Below are positions 55,360-64,000 of a stretch of 64,000 nucleotides of DNA, piece after piece. The notes beneath the pieces were generated by a model. The model had not been told where the DNA came from and made no database searches. It saw nothing but the letters and a program-made list of their open reading frames with translations. The position numbers and the translations under genes were made by a program. The DNA is from an uncultured Flavobacteriales bacterium (GTDB lineage Bacteria; Bacteroidota; Bacteroidia; Flavobacteriales_D; Parvicellaceae), in NCBI GenBank assembly GCA_943787725.1, contig CALSNM010000003.1, forward strand, positions 1 to 64,000, in the 5' to 3' direction. The number at the start of each line of letters is the position of its first letter. Within the stretch, counting starts at the first letter, position 1.

Positions 55360-56920
55360 ATGTTAATCAAAACCTTTGGCAGCGCCGTGTATGGCGTTGA
55401 GGCCATTACAATTACAGTAGAAGTCAACATAGGAAATGGAATAAAGTTTTTTCTTGTAGGGCTTCCGGATAACGCAGTAAAAGAAAGCCACCAGCGGATA
55501 TCTGCAGCTTTAAAAAATAACGGATATAGAATTCCGGGAAAGGAAATAACTATAAATATGGCCCCTGCCGATATCAAAAAAGAGGGCTCTGCATATGATA
55601 TTACGATTGCAATAGGTATTCTCGCTGCTTCAGCTCAAATTAAAAACCCTGCAGAGGTGGGCAAATATGTAATTATGGGGGAATTAGCACTTGATGGAGA
55701 ATTGCGACCAATAAAAGGGGCATTGCCAATTGCGGTAAAGGCCAAGAAAGAAGGTTTTCTTGGAATCATTCTTCCGCAGCAAAATGCTAGAGAAGCAGCT
55801 TTTGTAGATGGACTTTATGTTTATGGCGCGGAGAATATAAATCAGGTTATTACGTTTTTTAATGGCACAAGATAATTTACAAAGAGTAAAGGTTGATTCC
55901 AAAAAAGAGTTTTCGAAGCTGCCAATTACTGGAGACATCGACTTTGTTGATGTGAAAGGGCAGGAGAACGTTAAGAGAGCATTAGAAATTGCAGCCGCAG
56001 GAGGACATAATGTGATTATGATTGGCCCTCCTGGTTCCGGAAAATCCATGCTGGCTAAAAGAATCTCTACCATATTGCCTCCGTTATCGCTAGAGGAGGC
56101 TTTGGAAACTACAAAAATTCATTCGGTTGCAGGAACATTAAATAGTAAGGAAGGGTTATTAACTAATCGACCTTTTCGAAGTCCACATCATACCGTTTCA
56201 GATGTTGCGTTGGTTGGTGGGGGAACAAACCCTAAGCCCGGTGAAATCTCCTTAGCACATAATGGGATTTTATTTTTAGATGAATTGCCTGAATTTAAAC
56301 GATCGGCTTTGGAGGTTCTTCGACAACCTTTAGAAGATAGAGAAGTAACTATTTCAAGAGCTAGGATGAGTGTGAATTATCCAGCAGGATTTATGTTGAT
56401 TGCAGCTATGAACCCTTCTCCAAGCGGCGATTTTTATGATTCGAAAGGAAATGAGGGAGACCCAGAACATATAGTTAAGAGGTACTTGGCAAAGATTTCG
56501 GGGCCTCTTATGGATAGAATAGATTTACATATAGAAGTTCAGCCAGTGCCCTACGAAAAATTGTCTGATAAAAGGGAAGGGGAAACGAGCAATGAAATCA
56601 GAGAAAGAGTTACTATAGCAAGAGCTATTCAAGAAAAAAGATTCGGAGAAGTAAATGGTATATACAGTAATGCCCAACTCACGCCTAAATTGCAAAAAGA
56701 GCACTGTAAAATAGATGAAGAAGGGGATAAGCTAATGAAAAACGCCATGGAAGTATTAGGGCTTTCAGCTCGTTCTTATGGAAGAATATTTAAGGTAGCG
56801 CGAACGATTGCAGATTTGGATAATGCTAAGAATATTGGAGTTAGTCATATTGCTGAAGCCATACAATACCGAAGTTTGGATCGAGATGGCTGGTTGGGTG
56901 TGACGCGTTATTCCCTATGA
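55360..56920 (+). CDS. ComM/YifB-type Mg chelatase-like AAA ATPase, one frameshift
   Basis: Hexameric helicase; ComM promotes branch migration during natural transformation. The ATG at 55360 starts LIKTFGSAVYGVEAITITVE, the usual YifB N-terminus; the N-terminal lobe ends near INQVITFFNG. A run of six T at 55855-55860 precedes the shift; the second frame carries QENVKRALEIAAAGGHNVI, Walker A GPPGSGKSMLAKRI, ILFLDELPEFKRSALEVLRQP and AAMNPSPSG. About 520 residues, normal length. The shift is one extra base, in the wrong direction for ordinary -1 programmed frameshifting. Converges with the OmpA-like gene, overlapping 13 bases. Confidence 0.92.
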
Positions 56921-59900
56921 AAGTCCACTTCAAATTCAGACCGTCTGTTGGCCGCATGTTCTTGTTCAGTGCACAATTCTGGTTTATAACAGTTATTTGC
57001 AAAGTTTGTAGCTCCCAATGATTTTGTAGTTACTCTTTTTTCTGCAATACCTTTCGATATAAGGTATTGCTTAACCGCACTAGATCTTTCCGCAGAGAGA
57101 GCTAGATTATAGCTGCTTCCTCCTCTACAATCTGCAAAAGATTTGATTAAAATTGTTGCTTTAGGGTTGTCTTTTAAGGTAGTCAATACTTGCTCCAAAT
57201 CTTGTTTTGAGCCATCTGTTATTTTAGATTTTGCATAATCGAAGTAAATAGGCCGCACTTTGAATCCAGCATAATCCATTATTAAATCTATTTTGAGATC
57301 TAAATTTGTAGTATTAGGTACTATTGTCCCCGTTGGAATGTCGATTGATTTTGGAAAATAGTTGTCTTTTTCAAATTTTACCGTGTAGTCTGAATTCGGT
57401 GTTAAATTAAAACTAAACCTTCCGTTTTCATCAGAGTATAAAACAATTTTCTTTTCAGAATTTAAATGTATTAATGTTATTTTAACCCCTTCTAGTGGCT
57501 TGTTGTTTTTACTTTCAGTAACATACGCATAATTTTCATTGCCTGTTGGTTTTAGTACGATATCTAAGCGGTTAGAACTATCCCAATTATCTCCGGTGAA
57601 AATGTTTTCTAAACCAGAAAAACCATCTGTTTCAGCTATTATCTGATAATTTGCATGTCTTTCTATTTCAAACCTGTAATTTCCATTTTCATCTGTGGTT
57701 ATTTCTATTTTTGAGTTCCCGTTTTCATCAAATATTTTTACATTTACTTTGGAAGCAGATGTCCCATCTTCGTTCCTAATGGTTCCTTCTACAAATGTTA
57801 CAGGAGCTTTAAGTTTAATATCTGTGGAATCGTTAGTGTCGTAATTTTCATTTGTCTCAACAATTTCAGACCCTCTTTGCTCTCCATTGATACCTGTAAT
57901 TTTAAATTTCATATTAGTATCTAATACAAATTGGTAAAACCCAAATTGATCTGTTTTGGAGATAATAAGGGTACTGTCTTCCTCATTGATAAGCTCCATT
58001 CGGATGTTGGAAGCGACAGAGTCATTCGGCTTGGTAACTATTCCTTGAGCGGTGACCGCAGGTTTTAGTATAAGGTCAAATGCTTTTTTCCCATTCCAAG
58101 CTGAATCTGTTAAAATTGTTTCAACTACACCTAAGCCAATATCACTTGCAACAAGCGTATATGTTTCATCTGGCTTTAATAGATACTTGTATTTTCCCTT
58201 TTCATTGGAATATCTTCTTTCAAGTTCTAGTCCATTTCCATCTAATAGCTTTACCAAAATTTCTGCTGCAGATCTTCCATCTTCAAATCGAACAGTTCCT
58301 TGAACAATTTCAATTGCTTTTAAAGTAATGTTGGTGTCCTTATTAGTGTCTCCACTCTTGATTTGTAATAATTTTTTCAGACCCTCTGATAGCCATCATA
58401 AGAAGCAACAATTTCATATTCTTTGTTTTTGTCTAATAAAAATTGATATCGTCCATTTTCATCTGTTAAGGATGAATAAATTACATTTCCATTTTCATCA
58501 AACAGCTCAACTTTCGTGTTGCTTGCAACCTCTCCTTCTTCTGTTAAAACGACTCCTTGAACTGTTTCATTCGGCGATAAGCACTAAATTAAAGTCCTCC
58601 TCACTTATCCAGTTTTCGTCAGCGTAAATATCTTCTTTTGCAGAAAAGCCTTTTGTGCTTGCAATTAGTTCATATTTTTTGTTTTCCTCAAGGTCAATTC
58701 GATAAAACCCATTTTCGTCAGTATATATTTGACTTACCTCAATCCCATTGTCATATAATTTCACCAAAATATTTCCAGCAGGGTTTCAATAGCGTCAGCT
58801 ACAAATCCTTTAACATATGTTTTGCTTGGTTCTGGTCGGAACTGAAACAAATCATCATCACCATGTCCAGGATATCTATTTGAGGTAACAAAACCATATT
58901 TTTCATTATTTGGATTTAATAAAATTCCAAAATCATCAGCAGCAGAATTTTGAGGCGCGGCTAAAATTACAGGATCCTCTATTCCTTTAGATGTAATATT
59001 AGCCTTAAAGATATCTAAGCCTCCAAAACCCGCTTTACCGTTTGTGGAGTAGTATAAAACAGTATCATTTAATACGGGAAAAACTTCATCTTCTGATGTA
59101 TTTATGTGTCCTCCCAAATTAATTGGCTCTTGCCACTTTCCGTCTTCTCCTAAAACACTTGAATACAAGTCACTTCCACCAAATCCGTCTTCTAAATTTG
59201 ATGAAAAATATAGTGTTTTCCCATCTTTTGAAAGTGCTGGATGACCTGCTCCTATGTCATCAGATATTTTTTTAATCGAAACCTTTTTTACATCAATTAA
59301 TTCCATGGTTGCCGTATCCAAATTTCCTTTATAAATTCTCGGGTGACTTTTACCTCCCGTTGACCAATTCGTAATGATGTCTACTTTAGTGAAGTAAATT
59401 TCCCCTGTTTGTTGATTTAGATCAAAAGCCCCAATATGGAAGTTTTTACCTTTTGCAATTAAAGTTGGTTCCTCAAAAACACCATCCTTAAAGGGCGCGA
59501 TAATACAGAACACTTAAAGGCCTTTCTGAAGTTCCATATGCTAAGCTATCTAATTGGCTGTATTCTGAGGAATAATCTACACTGAGTGTTTTTTTACTAG
59601 CTTGTTTTATTTCTTTAATATAAAGGATACCCTCTTTGTACCATTTCGGTGAAAACTCTGAAATTGAGGAATTAATAGAACTTTCGTTTATTATTTCTAT
59701 ACCTGATTTTTTTTCATGTATTAAAGGGATTTTAGAGATAGACTCTAGCATCAGGTTGTTATAAGGGTTTAATGAATCAAATGACTTTGAAATAGTAAAA
59801 AAATCTTCTGCTAGTTCATATTTTTTATTGTTTTTCAAGCATACTGCATAGTAATAGAAATTAATAGGATCCGTATTTTCTATTTTAACTACTTTTCTGT

Positions 59901-60123
59901 ATAGCTCTTCTGCTTTTTTATAATTGTGAATTTGAAGTTGACAAAAAGCATATTTTGTTAATCGTTCATCATCCAATTTCGCTTCCTTTTCATAGAATTT
60001 AATTGCTTGATGAAACTCAAAATTATCAAATAGTTCGTCCGCTACTCCAACTTGAGCATTTGAATTTACGCATAGAAATAATACGCCAAATATCAGGAAT
60101 ATATTTTTTGACCTCACTATCAT
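56908..60123 (-). CDS. PorE-like OmpA family protein with a long regulatory-domain repeat array, several frameshifts
   Basis: About 1070 residues when joined (breaks near 59500, 58765, 58570 and 58300-58370). Order: signal peptide, TPR-like helices (FHQAIKFYEKEAKL, KKAEELYRKVVKIE), PD40/beta-propeller blades (HPALSKDGKTLYFSSNLEDGFGGSDLY), then about six carboxypeptidase-regulatory/CNA-B-like repeats with DENGNYRFEIE and WDSSNRLDIVLKP, and a C-terminal OmpA domain that binds peptidoglycan (LSAERSSAVKQYLISKG, ANRRSEFEVDF). This is the architecture of PorE of the type IX secretion system, but PorE has one regulatory domain. Downstream of porP/sprF, 7 bases apart. Confidence 0.85.
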
Positions 60124-60130
60124 AATATTC

Positions 60131-61069
60131 CTACTCTGGGAAAGATGAATAAATTCTATTTCTTTTGTGCCAAGGTGTTTTTGCTTTTGAATTGTTCTTC
60201 AGTTTCACTCTTAAAAAAACCTCATGAGAGCCTGTATTATATGTTGCCAAATCAGACATTGTTACGTCGAAAGAATATCCAAATGAAATTTTACCTAATT
60301 CTATTCCTGCCATAATTGCAATAGCGTCTTCCAACCTATATGATACCCCTAGCCAGTATGCATCTTTGTAAATAAATCTTGCGTTTCCGTCTAGTTGGAA
60401 AGGTGCGTTTAACATGTAACGAAACATGACAGAAGGATCGATTGCAAAGTTATCGCTTATTGCAAGTGTGTAGCCACCATGAAAATAAAACGTTCTATCC
60501 AATGTGCTTGAAACAGTTGTAGTTATGTCGAATAAATCAGTTTTACTTTCCAAGAGGTTAAAAGCCGATAAACCTAAGTAAAACCTTTCTCCGTACCAAT
60601 ATAGGCCAAAGTTGAAATCTGGAACCATTTGATTATTGGTGCTATTTTGAATTGCAAGATCATTAGGGATTTCGGTTACCAATTTCTCTTTGTCTAAGAT
60701 AAATTGAGTTAAAGCAGCTGAGGCACCAAAAGATAATCTTGATTTCTTGCCAACTTGTATTTGGTGGCCAAAAGTAGCACTGAATCCAGTTCTTCGAGTG
60801 GGTCCGGCAACATCATTAAATACATGTGCTCCTATTCCGGATTTCTCACCAAAAAACGTATGAGCCATCATGCTCTGAGTCACAGGAGCATCATTTATTC
60901 CCATCCATTGTCTTCTAAAAGAAAAGGTTATGGGACTATAGTTTTTTGTTCCAGCAACAGCGGGTTAATTGCAAAATAGTTAAACATGTATTGGCTATTC
61001 AAACTAACTTGTTGAGCTTGAGATTTCTCCTAATGTAAAAATTGCTATTAGTAGTAGTATCTTTTTCAT
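60131..61069 (-). CDS. PorP/SprF family T9SS outer-membrane protein, frameshifts near the start
   Basis: About 310 residues. ATG at 61069 begins a signal KKILLLIAIFTLGEIS; the frame shifts near 61045 and again near 60965, after which NYSPITFSFRRQWMGINDAP leads into the clean part at 60904. QAQQVSLNSQYMFNYFAINP and RQWMGI are the conserved PorP/SprF start, followed by beta-strands such as FNFGLYWYGERFYLGLSAFN and FSYSFDVTMSDL-like GYSFDVTMSDLATYNTGSHEVF. SprF-type proteins are needed for secretion and anchoring of a neighbouring adhesin. Directly downstream of the adhesin gene (11 bases) in transcript order. Confidence 0.92.
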
Positions 61070-61080
61070 ATCTAATCAGT

Positions 61081-64000
61081 TTATTTTACAATGGTAACAG
61101 GACCATTCTGTGTTAAAGTTCCGTTATCAATATCTAATATATAATAGTATGTTCCAGCAGGTAAAATCTGTCCGTTATAGGTTCCATCCCAAGATAACAT
61201 GGTTCCAGACGATTCCCAAACCAGATTCCCCCATTTTGAATATACTTGGATAGAGCCATTCGAGTAACTTGAAAAGTCTAAGTTCCACATATCGTTAGTG
61301 CCATCATTATTTGGAGTGAAACTATTGGGCATTTCAATACAAGCAACATCTTCATTCACCACAATATCTGGTATTATAGAAACGCAATTGCTTCCATCGA
61401 CAACAATAACCGAGTAAGTTCCAGTGTCAGCGTATTGAAGAGGATTTCCAATATAGCCATTAGACCACTCATAAATGTAAAAACCACTTCCTCCATATGT
61501 TGATCCAACTAGAGTAATTCCACCTTCCGCGCATATTTCTGGCACTATCGATACGGAGGCCACAATGTCATTGGAATCAATAACAATTTCGCCAGTAGCA
61601 ATTGCAATGCACCCATTAGCTTCGGTAAAAGTATATGTAACTGAATGTGTTCCTATGCCAGCCAGAATAGGATCAAATATTCCATTCGTAATTCCGGTTC
61701 CAGAATAAACTCCCCCTTCAGGAACTCCATTGGTTAAATCAAAAGGATAACCCATTCCACATAAAGTATCAAATGGAGGCATATAAGCATATGCATCTAA
61801 AACGTTGATTAGATATCTAACACAACCAGTATTCCCACAAGCACCGCCTTCCGCTCTGACAAAATAGGCTGTATTTGTTGACTGGATAAACGGTGATTGT
61901 TGCTCCTGTGCCGATAGGTAGTTCCTCCACAGGAATTTTCATACCAAGTCCAGTCTGAGCCAGCAACTATTGTTCCTCCATACACTTCTAAAACAGCACT
62001 ATCGCCAGTGCAAAAGTAATTGTTGTCTGACGTTATTCCATCCGCCATTATAGCAGCGGATAAAACATCTACGTTACCGAAACACAATTTGTTTGTCCGC
62101 ATGTACCTACTGCTCTAACATAGTAGGTTGTTGTAACTGTTGGCATTACATCTAGGTCGTCTCCAACTCCAACAGGAACTGCACCGCATGCTCCAGTATA
62201 CCATACCCAAGTGTATCCAGGGTCTAAAACTGGTCCCGTAACAGAAAGTTCGGTAGTGTCTCCGGGGCAGATATTATTTACTGATAGAGAAGCGGATGTT
62301 GGGTCCGCTGCTCCAACACCAACCGTTATGGTTTGAGAAAGACAAATAGTGTTTCCGCAAACTCCCTCAGCTCTTGCAAAATAAGTTGTTGTTACTCCAG
62401 GCGTTACTCCAATTGTATTTCCACTTCCTATGTAACTGCCTCCACAAGAACCTTGGTACCATTCCCAATTCGCTGCTGTACCAAGAGAACCTCCATCAAT
62501 TGTTAAAACGGCAGATTGTCCCAGGCAAATGTTGGCTGATGATGGCGTGATGGATAAAGGATCTGTTGAAAATTGATCAACAGTTATGGTTACATTTAAG
62601 CAAGTTGAGGTGTCACATTCTCCTTCAGAACGCACATAATAGGTTGTAGTAATAGTTGGCGAAACGTTAATTGTTGATCCGGTATTAATCGGAAGTCCCG
62701 ATCCACAGCCTCCTTCATACCATTGCCAAGCTACACCGGTGCCTAAAGGACCGCCCTGTACAGTTAGGTCTGTGTTGCCTCCACTACAAAATAGTGAGGA
62801 GGTAGCACTAACACTGGTAGGGTTTGCAGATAATTCGTTGACAATAATCGCAACCGAAACTGCATTTGTAGTGTCACATCCCTCAGCTCTTACATAATAT
62901 GTTGTGTTCACCAAGGGAGAAACACTATTATAAGTTGGACTAGCGTTAGTATAAATTGAAGTAGGCATGCCAATTGATGGGTCTGTATCATACCAGGCCC
63001 ATACAGCACCAGATCCAAGAGTTCCCCCATTAACAGTTAAATCAACAGGTGTCCCAATACATGTTGCAATCGAAGTGGAAGTTACATTAGTAGGATCAAC
63101 ACTTGGTGTATTGACTGTAACCAACAATGATGCAACAGCTGTGTTTCCACATGATCCTTCTGCTCTTACATAGAATGTTGTTGTCGAATTAATAGCATAA
63201 CCAGAAAGCGGAGAGTTGGTGCCGATTGAAACTCCAGTGCTATTAGGATCACCATCATACCATTCCCATGCATCGCCAGCTGCTAATGAGCCACCAACAG
63301 CATTTAAATCTATTAATCCGGCACCACATAAAACAGTTCCTGTGGAATTAATGGAGCTAGGCGCAGTTGAAGTGGGCGTTACTGTAATGGTTAGTGAGTT
63401 TGAAATTACATCACTACAATTAATAGATTTTACTATTCTTCGATAACATGTGGTTTGCGTAATTCCAATAGGTGCGTCAAAGGTTGCACTGGTTGCACTG
63501 CCAATATCTGTCCAAGTTCCACTGCATCCAACATCTTCTTGCCATTGGTAAGTGAAGTGAGCTGGAAAATTTGCAGGTTCACCATCATCACACTTGTAAA
63601 TGCCAGAGGGTCTCCATTTGCGCAAACTACTTGATCTCCTGAAATTGAACCGGGATCAATCCCTCCACTTGGCTCCCAATAAACGGAAATACGTGCCTTA
63701 TAATTAGCTGGCGATCCATTAACATTGTCTCCAGAAATATCCAATTCATATTGATTCCAAGCACAAGGAGCATCATTTATAAAATTATATTTCCAGTATT
63801 TCCAGAGCTGCCGTTTCCTCCACCCGCAGGAGCATGTCCATCATCACTGTTTAAGAAAGCCGCAAGTAGTATATGTACACAGGCGTCATTGTCGCAGCCC
63901 AATTATGCACTCTCCATCCTCTCCTCCCAGCATTCCATTGCTGTTGCAAAAAGAGTTGCGCGAGAGTTTAGCACTTGGGGCCACTGAAATGGAACTGTGA
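61081..64000 (-). CDS. Giant Ig-repeat adhesin with T9SS type B C-terminal sorting domain, partial and frameshifted
   Basis: The visible part is about 970 codons and continues past the right edge, so the N-terminus is not seen. At least six Ig/PKD-like repeats of 83-93 residues share the pattern LTVxGGxLGxGxxWxWY ... TTTYYVRAEGxCxxTxCxxVTITV. The end, CIEMPNSFTPNNDGTNDMWN ... GSIQVYSKWGNLVWESSG ... GQILPAGTYYYILDI, is the gliding-motility type (CHU_C) sorting domain. The frame breaks near 61795, 62080, 63600 and between 63745 and 64000. Followed by porP/sprF and the PorE-like gene, as for sprB-sprF of Flavobacterium. Likely a surface adhesin. Confidence 0.9.
61850..63190 (-). repeat. Tandem Ig-like domain repeats in the adhesin gene
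   Basis: The strand motif YYVRAEG (or YFARAEG, YYVRAVG, YFVRAEG) recurs on the minus strand near 61855, 62110, 62370, 62635, 62885 and 63165, a spacing of about 250-280 bases. The copies diverge in sequence, so this is an old domain array and not a recent identical tandem repeat. Confidence 0.85.

Noticed and set aside
55840-55880. Programmed -1 frameshifting in comM at the T6 run
   Set aside because: The shift needed skips one base (+1), opposite to classical -1 slippage, and many other genes here have similar one-base errors.
58052-58627. Plus-strand open frames opposite the PorE-like gene
   Set aside because: Low-complexity Leu/Phe/His shadows of the repeat-coding strand.
63751-63987. 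Plus-strand open frame at the right edge
   Set aside because: The minus strand there continues the adhesin (NDAPCAWNQYELDISGD); the plus frame is a shadow.
1-64000. Mobile elements, prophage, toxin-antitoxin or defence islands
   Set aside because: No transposase, integrase, inverted-repeat borders, restriction or toxin genes were recognised on either strand.

Overview
The window comes from an AT-rich bacterium of the phylum Bacteroidota, most likely an aerobic, probably marine member of the Flavobacteriales (Crocinitomicaceae/Cryomorphaceae-like; this placement is inference). Support includes parts of a type IX secretion system (a PorV-like protein, a C25 sortase-like protein, PorP/SprF, a PorE-like OmpA protein and an adhesin with a gliding-type C-terminal domain). 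It also includes a two-gene MetH, kynureninase/kynurenine monooxygenase, Bacteroidota-typical DUF families (DUF3817, DUF4105, DUF4254) and promoters of the TTTG-N19/20-TAnnTTTG type. There is no phage, transposon, CRISPR array or rRNA.

Layout. 1-840: broken prs start and tRNA-Leu(CAA). 840-3951 (-): DUF3817, cysN, cysD, cysC (sulfate activation to PAPS). 4104-7373 (+): deoC and two aldehyde dehydrogenase genes that look like a split ALDH16. 7511-11237: small repeat lipoprotein, an envelope protein, and a GMC oxidoreductase with its small subunit. 11274-18732 (+): DUF2061, cysQ, GDP-fucose genes gmd and fcl, a RemB/Wzi-like outer-membrane protein, a WecA-like lipid-carrier transferase and a decayed second RemB/Wzi-like copy, together a fucose-containing surface polysaccharide region. 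18790-24399 (+): cytochrome oxidase accessory block (cyoE, two subunit III genes, subunit IV, two SCO proteins, DUF420, small membrane protein). 24418-28386 (+): promoter, SAM-I riboswitch, terminator and split metH. 28390-38534 (-): DsbD and a stand-alone DsbD N-terminal domain, small conserved protein, tilS, pabB, hemH, lpdA, DUF4105, tatD. 38585-46013: acyltransferase, then a very large C25 sortase-like protein and PorV-like partner. 46177-47209: pssA, purS. 47480-50497 (-): GT9 glycosyltransferase, DUF4254, thioesterase, envelope protein. 50591-53382 (-): kynU, small membrane protein, kmo. 53459-56920: hemL, secreted protein, comM/yifB. 56908-64000 (-): adhesin, PorP/SprF and PorE-like protein, which runs off the right edge.

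How it fits together. cysDNC makes PAPS and cysQ removes the PAP left after sulfate transfer; with gmd/fcl and the WecA-like enzyme this is compatible with a sulfated, fucose-containing glycan. The oxidase block matures and supplies subunits of an aa3/caa3-type terminal oxidase whose catalytic subunits are not here. The right end is a secretion-adhesion unit.

Caution. Many conserved genes carry one-base frameshifts, concentrated at 1-553, 14384-25700, 39703-44932, 50591-51933 and 55360-64000, while other blocks are clean. This looks mainly like sequence or assembly error; I therefore give full-length gene spans and state where the frame breaks.
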